Assembly: GCA_964387495.1 (NCBI GenBank)
Contig: CAYLXB010000005.1
Location: 31,382 to 95,381 of the forward strand
Source of the DNA: DSXF01 sp964387495
Lineage (GTDB): Bacteria; Chloroflexota; Anaerolineae; Anaerolineales; Villigracilaceae
DNA: 64,000 nucleotides
Direction: 5' to 3'
Both the position numbers and the translations under genes were made by a program. The notes below the pieces were generated by a model, which made no database searches, had not been told where the DNA came from, and was given only the letters and a program-made list of their open reading frames with translations. This document shows, one piece after another, positions 41,351-48,275 of this stretch. Numbering within the stretch: the first letter of the stretch is position 1; every line of letters starts with the position of its first letter.

Positions 41351-43174
41351 ATGTTATTTGCAATTGGTTTACTGGTCGTTTTTGTGGCGGCAGCCGCGAA
41401 GGTTGCCCCCAAAGAGAACAAAGAACACGAACACGTACACGGCGCCGGGCAGATCGGCCTGCTGGCTGCAGTGGCCCTGTTTGGTGTGGATTACTTTACA
41501 TCATACTTCTATGCCACTGGCGAGATGATGGGAGCCTTGCATCCCTATGGGCTGCAGAAATACGGTTATATTGCCGTTGGAGTGATTGCCCTGGCCAATT
41601 TCGTCTTTGGTGGGTTATACATGTACTCCCTGGGAATCTTCAACGAGGGCGGCGGCTCCTACACTGCCTCCATGCGTTACCTCAAACCGACACTGAGCCT
41701 GATCGTCGCAGTAACCCTGATTGAAGATTATGTATTGACAATTGTCGTTTCCGCGCTTTCCGGCGCAGATCAGTTGTTATCCATTCTGAATGCATATGAT
41801 TCTCATTGGGCCTGGCATTTTGCCATCGGTGCGTCGTTGGCAGCAGTAACCTGGTTCCTGACCATTCGCGGCCGCGGCGAATCAGCCAAAACCGTATTCA
41901 CCATGCTGGGCATCTTCATCCTCATGACGATAGCCATGGCAATCGGGTTGGTTGCCGCCTATTTCAAGGGCATCCCTGCAGTTGCAGTGGCCGAAACCGT
42001 TCTACCAACATCGCTTGGCCAAGCCATCCTGCACATGCTGACCGCCTCCATGAAAGGTATGGTCGCGCTGACCGGTCTGGAGGCCATGTCAAACGGCATC
42101 CAGTTTGTTATCCATGAAGACGTACGATTGGTCAGGTGGGGCCGGCGACATTTACCGCGGCTACGGAAATTATGGGAATTCTACAGCGGGAAGAGCGGCA
42201 TTGGAAGGTTTGTACAAACCTCGTTCCTCTTCTATGGCGGTATCACAACCCTCATGCTCACCTTTTTCGCAATCCGTTTCAATGTCTTTGATGGAACGCT
42301 GGGGCGGACTCTGGTCGGGAATCTGGCATTCATCGGTTTTGGTCAGTTACCTGGCGGAATCATCCTGTACTGGGTATATCAGATTCTAGCCGTTGCCCTA
42401 CTGGCAGCCGCTTCCATGACCGCATTTCAAGATGCCCAAGCAACCGAATGGCGAGATGTTGCTATCGGTGAAATCCCGGAAATAATCATTTACCGTGATG
42501 CGCGCGGCACATTCACGCGTTCAGTGACCATCACCTTTGCTGTAGCAGTACTTATCATGCTATTGGTTAAAGGTCGAACATCCATCGCTGCACCTTTTTA
42601 TGGTGTGGGTGTTTTTCTTCCCATCACGGTTATGGGGCTGGCCATGCGTCAGCATATCCTCAGAACTGTGTCGGGCCGCTTGCAGAAGTGGGGTACGGCC
42701 GCAGTAACATTCTCAATTCTGCTCTCCAGCGCCGTTTTTCTTGGACAATTGGTAGGGAAATGGGAAGAAGGCGGGTGGGTCCGGCTGTTGACATTTACAG
42801 CCCTGTTCCTATCCGCCCATCTTGTCCTGCTTTCCCCTGCCGGTTACCGCGATCCGCAGCAGATACACCGCATTGTGAGAGAAAAGGCACGCGTCCAGGG
42901 AGCGATGGCATCCATTGTCGAATGGCAGTCCTTGAAGATGCAGGAATACCGATACGAGGTACTGGTGCTGGCCAGCCGTTTTTGGGCATTTCTCGGTGTC
43001 CGGCGCCCATTGCGTTATGAACCACCCGCAGCTGCCGGAGGCTACAATCACGCCCTCCACCCGGATCACTCTGATGCGCCCTCCTTTTTGGAACAATACC
43101 TGGAGACCAACCGGGCCCAGCCTCGCCTGGGCGGCAAACCCAAGCAAACTGCCGACAACATCTTGAGCAATTAG
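41351..43174 (+). CDS. KimA-like APC-family potassium permease, copy 1
   Basis: A 607-residue membrane protein with about 12 helices and a soluble C-terminus. Alignment by eye with KimA (K+:H+ symporter): first helix GVDYFTSYFYATGEM in the place of the SSVAYGTEQI segment, GGGSYT, ALTGLEAMSNGIQFV, TAFQDAQAT and YGVGVFLPI. All fall in order. A His-rich entry motif HEHVHGAGQIG precedes helix 1. The conserved tail block MASIVEWQSLKMQEYRY occurs in all three copies. It is the most divergent in codon use, with more A/T-ending codons. Role: probably K+ uptake, possibly c-di-AMP- or KdpE-regulated. A hairpin follows. Confidence 0.82.
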   Translation: MLFAIGLLVVFVAAAAKVAPKENKEHEHVHGAGQIGLLAAVALFGVDYFTSYFYATGEMMGALHPYGLQKYGYIAVGVIALANFVFGGLYMYSLGIFNEGGGSYTASMRYLKPTLSLIVAVTLIEDYVLTIVVSALSGADQLLSILNAYDSHWAWHFAIGASLAAVTWFLTIRGRGESAKTVFTMLGIFILMTIAMAIGLVAAYFKGIPAVAVAETVLPTSLGQAILHMLTASMKGMVALTGLEAMSNGIQFVIHEDVRLVRWGRRHLPRLRKLWEFYSGKSGIGRFVQTSFLFYGGITTLMLTFFAIRFNVFDGTLGRTLVGNLAFIGFGQLPGGIILYWVYQILAVALLAAASMTAFQDAQATEWRDVAIGEIPEIIIYRDARGTFTRSVTITFAVAVLIMLLVKGRTSIAAPFYGVGVFLPITVMGLAMRQHILRTVSGRLQKWGTAAVTFSILLSSAVFLGQLVGKWEEGGWVRLLTFTALFLSAHLVLLSPAGYRDPQQIHRIVREKARVQGAMASIVEWQSLKMQEYRYEVLVLASRFWAFLGVRRPLRYEPPAAAGGYNHALHPDHSDAPSFLEQYLETNRAQPRLGGKPKQTADNILSN

Positions 43175-43213
43175 CCAAGCAAAGCCGGGGTACATGTCCC
43201 GGCTTTGCTTGGC
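43174..43213 (+). terminator. Hairpin after KimA-like copy 1
   Basis: A perfect 16-bp stem (43174-43189 with 43198-43213) with an 8-base loop, starting at the last base of the stop codon. No T tract follows, so it may act as a mRNA-stability hairpin as well as a terminator. Confidence 0.65.
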
Positions 43214-43336
43214 GTCTCACTTACTCCAGGAACTGGGAAACGATTTTTATTATTTTTTTATATCCACGGCACGTTTTTTTGTGACCGTTTTATCTCCAGC
43301 GCCTATCCTCTCCAAGTTGGAAATGGAAGGATAAAT

Positions 43337-45157
43337 ATGTTATTTGCGCTTGGTTTACTGGCACTATTTTTTGGACTGGCACTTAAAGCCTCCCCCAAAG
43401 AAAACAAGGAACATGAGCACGTGCACGGCGCCGGGCAAATTGGCCTGCTGGCGGCGGTGGCTTTGTTTGGGGTGGATTATTTTACATCTTACTTCTACGC
43501 CACCGGCGAGATGATGAGCGCCCTGCACCCGTACGGGCTGCAAAAATACGGCTATGCCGCCGTCGGTTTCATCGCCCTGGCAAACCTAATCTTTGGCGGG
43601 TTGTACATGTACTCGCTGGGGATCTTCAACGAAGGCGGCGGTTCCTACACCGCATCCATGCGTTATCTCAGCCCTGCACTGAGCCTCATCGTGGCAGTCG
43701 TCCTGATCCAGGATTACATCTTCACGATCGTCGTCTCTTCCCTGTCGGGCGTCGACCAACTGCTCTCGATCACCGATTCTTATCACATTCACTGGTTCTG
43801 GCACTTTATCATCGGTGCGGCGCTGGCCGCGGTCACCTGGTACCTGACCATTCGCGGGCGCGGTGAATCATCCCGCGTGGTCTTCACGATGCTGGCCGTC
43901 TTTCTTCTGATGACCATCACCATGGCGGCCGGGTTGTTCATCGCCAAGGGCAACGGCGTCCCCGCACAGCCGTTTGCTGCACCTGAGGTTACACCGACCC
44001 TCTGGCAGGCCCTTTACCACATGCTGACGGCTTCGATGAAAGGCCTTGTGGCGCTCTCCGGCCTGGAAGCCATGTCCAACGGCATCCAGTTCGTGATCAA
44101 CGAAGACGCCGGGATCGTCGTCTGGGGGAAAAAACACCTGCGAAAATTGATGCCGATCTGGAATTTCTACAGCGGCAAATCGGGAATCGGCCGGTTCGTG
44201 CAAACCTCGTTCCTGTTCTACGGGGGTATCACCACCCTCTTCCTGGCTTATTTTGCCATCCACTTCAATGTGTTCGATGGGACCCTGGGACGCAGCCTGG
44301 TGGGGAACCTGGCCTACATCGGATTCAGCCAGCTGCCCGGTGGAACCATCCTGTACTGGGTTTACCAAATCCTGGCGGTGGCCCTCCTGGCAGCTGCGTC
44401 CATGACCGCTTTCCAGGACCTGCAAGCCACTGCCTGGCGCGATGTTGCCATCGGCGAAGTGCCCGAAATCGTGGTTTATCGCAACGAACAGGGCACCTTC
44501 ACCCGCTCGGTCACTGCAGGTTTCATCATCGCGGTCATCATCCAGTTCCTGGTGCGCGGCAGGACCAGTGCCGCAGTTCCCTACTACGGCGTGGGCGTCT
44601 TCATGCCGATCATGGTCATGGGCTTCGCCATCCGCCGGCATATCCTGACACATTACACCGGCCGGAAACGCGCTTGGGGCGCCTTTGCCGCCGGGCTGGC
44701 CGGCTCGCTCTCCGCCCTGGTCTTTGTCGGCCAGATTGTCGGCAAATGGGAAGAAGGCGGCTGGGTAGTCCTGATCTCGTTCAGTGTCCTGATCCTGGCT
44801 GCAAATATGCTCCTCCTGTCGCCCATCGGCCAGCGCAACCCAGAAGACATTCACCGCATCGTGCGCGAGAAAGCCCGCGTCCAGGGCTCCATGGCCTCCA
44901 TCGTGGAGTGGCAGTCCCTGAAGATGCAGGAGTACCGCTACACACTCTACAGCTGGCTGACGAATTTCTTCGAGACATTTGGCGTACGGAAGTACCCTCT
45001 CTACAACAAGCCCATCCCCGCCGGTTCATTTGACGCAGCCATGCATGTTGACCACCCGGAAGCCCCTTCACTGCTGGAACAATACCTGCCCCGGCCGGAA
45101 CCCCGCCTGGGAGGCAGACCCAAACAGACAGCGCCGCAGGATCTGACGCCGGAATAA
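43337..45157 (+). CDS. KimA-like APC-family potassium permease, copy 2
   Basis: A 606-residue paralogue closely matching copy 1 along its whole length. It has the HEHVHGAGQIG motif, GVDYFTSYFYATGEMM, GGGSYTASMRYL, ALSGLEAMSNGIQFV, YGVGVFMPI and the MASIVEWQSLKMQEYRY block. The ATG at 43337 is chosen by homology to copy 1 and by GGAAGG eight bases upstream; a longer frame begins at 43205 but has no homology. A terminator at 45171-45195 closes the gene. Probable K+ symporter. Copies 1 and 2 share the C-terminal LGGxPKQTA tail. Confidence 0.82.
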   Translation: MLFALGLLALFFGLALKASPKENKEHEHVHGAGQIGLLAAVALFGVDYFTSYFYATGEMMSALHPYGLQKYGYAAVGFIALANLIFGGLYMYSLGIFNEGGGSYTASMRYLSPALSLIVAVVLIQDYIFTIVVSSLSGVDQLLSITDSYHIHWFWHFIIGAALAAVTWYLTIRGRGESSRVVFTMLAVFLLMTITMAAGLFIAKGNGVPAQPFAAPEVTPTLWQALYHMLTASMKGLVALSGLEAMSNGIQFVINEDAGIVVWGKKHLRKLMPIWNFYSGKSGIGRFVQTSFLFYGGITTLFLAYFAIHFNVFDGTLGRSLVGNLAYIGFSQLPGGTILYWVYQILAVALLAAASMTAFQDLQATAWRDVAIGEVPEIVVYRNEQGTFTRSVTAGFIIAVIIQFLVRGRTSAAVPYYGVGVFMPIMVMGFAIRRHILTHYTGRKRAWGAFAAGLAGSLSALVFVGQIVGKWEEGGWVVLISFSVLILAANMLLLSPIGQRNPEDIHRIVREKARVQGSMASIVEWQSLKMQEYRYTLYSWLTNFFETFGVRKYPLYNKPIPAGSFDAAMHVDHPEAPSLLEQYLPRPEPRLGGRPKQTAPQDLTPE

Positions 45158-45170
45158 ACGCAAAGAACAG

Positions 45171-45195
45171 ACCGGGGCAAAACGCCCCGGTTTTT
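45171..45195 (+). terminator. Intrinsic terminator after KimA-like copy 2
   Basis: An 8-bp GC-rich stem (45171-45178 with 45184-45191), 5-base loop, followed by a T tract. Confidence 0.85.
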
Positions 45196-45211
45196 GTTTC
45201 CATATTGTTTT

Positions 45212-45240
45212 TTGTTTTCAACCGCACATTATGGTATGAT
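45212..45240 (+). promoter_or_regulatory. Predicted promoter of the unrecognised gene and copy 3
   Basis: TTGTTT (45212-45217) and TATGAT (45235-45240) with a 17-bp spacer, about 20 bases of leader before AGGAAGGA and the ATG at 45269. Confidence 0.55.
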
Positions 45241-45268
45241 TCTCATGTTAACAGGAAGGACCACAATT

Positions 45269-46375
45269 ATGAGTGAAACTGCAACTTCATCACCGGCCAG
45301 CCACCTCCGCGAAGAATACCAGGAAAAGAAGAAGTTGTTCGCGGCCCAGCCCGCCATCCTCCAGCGATTTCTGGAAACACAGGCCAGTGTACTGGCCGGT
45401 GCCCTGATCGAAGGCTCGCCCCAGATTCGTTTCTCTCTGCCCGACCGCATCGTTGCGGAGATCCCCCAGATCGACCAGGCGGCAACCGTGATGATCCCAC
45501 CGCAAGCGCGCGAGCAGTCGGTGGGCAGTATTCGCAACCGCCTGCTGCGCCGCGATATGCGTGAAGACCTGAAACACCGCCTCAATGAACTGGAGCAGTC
45601 GCCAGACCATGCCATTGCCGTTTCGGCCAGCCTGCTTCGACACGCGATTGCCTACCACCTGGTCTACAACGTGCTCCCCTCCGGAAGGAGTGTGAATTAC
45701 CAGACTCCCGACGATGACGAGATTCCCTCAATTCCAGTAGACGACGGGATGGAACCGGAATCGGCCATCACGCAGGCAAGTGATGCGATCACCGAAGAAG
45801 GCAAGGCCGACGAAGGGCGCGGAGAATTGCAGGTTCCCTATGTGCCGGCCGCGCGCCGGTTCTATCTGCCGCAGTGGGTGTCTTTCGATAACGAAGGGAA
45901 ACTGCTGGTCGGCTCGGTGAAAGAGGCCGAGGCACACCTGGCCTCCATGCAGCGTTATATCGAAGTTTTGCACACGGCTTCCTCACTTGCATCCTATGTG
46001 ATCGCCGACGAAGAATACCAGAAGAAACGTTACGGCATGCTTGGGCAAATGGTCAACCAGGGACGAGCCCTGGCACGTTACAAGACACTGGATATCATCC
46101 AGACCATCAAGGAACGGGCTGAAGCCGGCTCCCTGAACCGAGGCCTGAGCCTCAGCCTGCCGTACTTCAACGACCAGGACCTGCGCATGGATATATGCGA
46201 TTTCGAGGTTATCCCTGCCGGGCGGATCATGTTCGTGCCGGCCTTTGTCGTGCGCGCGGCCCGCGAAGAGGCTGCCCGGCGGGCCCAGGATACCCGCTTC
46301 AACGCCTCCACCCGCAAACACCTGATCTCCCAACTGAAACTGCTCGAGGACGCCTTCCACCAACCTGGCAAGTAA
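45269..46375 (+). CDS. Unrecognised 368-residue soluble protein between KimA-like copies 2 and 3
   Basis: A hydrophilic protein with no signal peptide or membrane helix and no family I can name. The N-terminal 140 residues are helical and charged, with EYQEKKKLFAAQPAILQRF and SIRNRLLRRDMREDLKHRLN. An acidic low-complexity linker with EITEEGKADEG-like sequence runs at about 150-190. The second half has RRFYLPQWVSFDNEGKLLVG, a coiled region around YQKKRYGMLGQMVNQGRALA, and a conserved-looking AGRIMFVPAFVVRAAREEAA. It starts 14 bases upstream of copy 3 and shares its promoter. A regulatory or accessory role for the permease is plausible, not shown. AGGAAGGA precedes the ATG, which is favoured over 45194 because of that site. 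Confidence 0.7.
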   Translation: MSETATSSPASHLREEYQEKKKLFAAQPAILQRFLETQASVLAGALIEGSPQIRFSLPDRIVAEIPQIDQAATVMIPPQAREQSVGSIRNRLLRRDMREDLKHRLNELEQSPDHAIAVSASLLRHAIAYHLVYNVLPSGRSVNYQTPDDDEIPSIPVDDGMEPESAITQASDAITEEGKADEGRGELQVPYVPAARRFYLPQWVSFDNEGKLLVGSVKEAEAHLASMQRYIEVLHTASSLASYVIADEEYQKKRYGMLGQMVNQGRALARYKTLDIIQTIKERAEAGSLNRGLSLSLPYFNDQDLRMDICDFEVIPAGRIMFVPAFVVRAAREEAARRAQDTRFNASTRKHLISQLKLLEDAFHQPGK

Positions 46376-46388
46376 CGAGGTTTCTGCA

Positions 46389-48221
46389 ATGTTCTTCCCC
46401 ATTCTGCTGTTGGCAGTGATTGTTTATATTTCCTGGCGCATCGCACCGCGCGAGCGCCAGGAGGATGCGCACGTCCACGGCGCCGGCCAGGTTGGATTGC
46501 TGGCTGCCGTGGCTTTATTCGGTGTGGATTATTTCACATCCTATTTCTATGCCACCGGTGAAATGATGCATGCCCTGCATCCCTATGGACTTGAACGCTA
46601 TGGCTATATCGCGGTTGTAGTGATCAGCCTGGCCAACATCGTCTTTGGGGCCTTGTACATGTATTCCCTGGGAGTTTTCAATGAAGGCGGTGGTTCCTTC
46701 ACGGCTGCCATGCGTTACCTGGGGCCGGCTCTCAGCCTGGTCGTGGCCGTCATCCTGCTCCAGGACTATATTTTCACGATCGTGGTCTCCACCCTCTCCG
46801 GCGTGGACCAACTGCTTTCCCTGCGGAACGCAGGCGGCATCCCCTGGTTCTGGCATTTCCTACTCGGTGCGATCATGGTCGGCACCACCTGGTACATCAC
46901 CATCCGCGGGCGGGGTGAATCGGCGCAGGTGGTCTTTACCGGCCTGAGCATCTTTCTCCTGCTCACGGTTGTGATGTTCGCCGGCCTGTTCCTGGCCAAA
47001 TCTGCCGCTGTGCCTCCCCTGCCTGCCGAAAAGGTGGGCCACGTGACTTCCATCTGGGAGGCCATGTTCCATATCCTGGCTGCCTCGATGAAAGGGCTGG
47101 TGGCGCTCACCGGCCTGGAGGCCATGTCCAACGGCATCCAGTTCGTGATCGACGAAGACCCCAAATTCGTAAAATGGGGTAAAAGTAAGTTACCACGTCT
47201 GGGCTGGTTATGGAAGTTCTACAGCGGCAAGTCGGGGGTGGGGCGATTCGTACAGACTTCCTTCCTGTTCTATGGCGGCATCACCACCCTGTTCCTGACC
47301 TATTTTGCCATTCATTTCCAGGCTTTCGATGGCGTCGAAGGCCGCAGCCTGGTCGGCAACCTGGCATTTATCGGCTTCAATGCCCTTTCGAAAAATGGGG
47401 GCGTGATCCTCTTCTGGGCTTACCAAATCCTGGCCGTTGGCCTGCTGACCGCCGCCTCGATGACGGCCTTCCAGGACCTGCAGGCCATCACCTGGCGGAA
47501 CGTCGCCATCGGGGAAATCCCCGAAGTCGTGGTCTACCGCAATCCCAAGGGCACGTTCACCCGGCCCGTAACAGCTGCAGCCATTGTCGCCATCCTGATC
47601 CAATTCCTGGTTCAGGGCCGTACTACGGCAGCCGTTCCATATTACGGGGTGGGCGTGTTCATGCCCATTGCCGCGATGGGGCTGGCGATCCGCCGGCACA
47701 TCAAACAACACATGACAGGCCGCGCCCGTGCCTGGGGTTTGTTCGGTGCGACCTTTGCCACTGCCCTGGCAACCTTCATTTTTGTCGGCCAGATTGTCTC
47801 CAAGTGGAACGAAGGCGGCTGGATGGTACTGATCGTCTTTTCGCTCCTGGTGCTGATGGCGCACGCCATCCTGCTCTCCCCGGCCGGTTACCGCGATCCG
47901 AAGGATATCTACCGCATCATCCGCGAGAAGTCACGCGTCCAGGGTGCCATGGGAAACATTGTCGAATGGCAGTCCCTGCGAATGCAGGAATACCGTTACA
48001 TGCTCCTGGCTGGGATCGCGCGTTTCTTCGGCATGTTCGGCATCTTCAAACCACTGCGCTTCGATGACCAGCCTGCCCCGGCCAAGGCAGGTGAATTCGA
48101 AACGGTTCTGAACCACGCACAGGACGAGACTTTTCTCAAGCCATACCTGGAAAGCAAACCGAAGAAAAAATCAAAAGCGGGCCGCCCGCCCAAAAAGGCT
48201 TCTCCCGGGAAAGAAAAATGA
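46389..48221 (+). CDS. KimA-like APC-family potassium permease, copy 3
   Basis: A 610-residue paralogue of copies 1 and 2. The opening VHGAGQVGLLAAVALFGVDY, GGGSFTAAMRYL, ALTGLEAMSNGIQFV and YGVGVFMPI are the same, and the tail block reads MGNIVEWQSLRMQEYRY. The C-terminus differs: a Lys-rich SKPKKKSKAGRPPKKAS tail replaces the LGGxPKQT tail. GAGG precedes the ATG. It is cotranscribed with the unrecognised gene upstream. A hairpin at 48233-48258 follows. Probable K+ uptake. Confidence 0.82.
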   Translation: MFFPILLLAVIVYISWRIAPRERQEDAHVHGAGQVGLLAAVALFGVDYFTSYFYATGEMMHALHPYGLERYGYIAVVVISLANIVFGALYMYSLGVFNEGGGSFTAAMRYLGPALSLVVAVILLQDYIFTIVVSTLSGVDQLLSLRNAGGIPWFWHFLLGAIMVGTTWYITIRGRGESAQVVFTGLSIFLLLTVVMFAGLFLAKSAAVPPLPAEKVGHVTSIWEAMFHILAASMKGLVALTGLEAMSNGIQFVIDEDPKFVKWGKSKLPRLGWLWKFYSGKSGVGRFVQTSFLFYGGITTLFLTYFAIHFQAFDGVEGRSLVGNLAFIGFNALSKNGGVILFWAYQILAVGLLTAASMTAFQDLQAITWRNVAIGEIPEVVVYRNPKGTFTRPVTAAAIVAILIQFLVQGRTTAAVPYYGVGVFMPIAAMGLAIRRHIKQHMTGRARAWGLFGATFATALATFIFVGQIVSKWNEGGWMVLIVFSLLVLMAHAILLSPAGYRDPKDIYRIIREKSRVQGAMGNIVEWQSLRMQEYRYMLLAGIARFFGMFGIFKPLRFDDQPAPAKAGEFETVLNHAQDETFLKPYLESKPKKKSKAGRPPKKASPGKEK

Positions 48222-48232
48222 GTCTGTGCGGA

Positions 48233-48258
48233 AGACGAAACCGGCCGTATTTTCGTCT
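48233..48258 (+). terminator. Weak hairpin after KimA-like copy 3
   Basis: AGACGAAA (48233-48240) pairs with TTTCGTCT (48251-48258), 10-base loop, no T tract. Confidence 0.4.
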
Positions 48259-48275
48259 CCCGCTTTGATTGGCCT

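Noticed and set aside
43175..43336. A c-di-AMP (ydaO-type) riboswitch before KimA-like copy 2, expected because KimA is often under such control
   Set aside because: I could not find the conserved ydaO segments in 41140-41350 or 43175-43336; only ordinary hairpins are visible.
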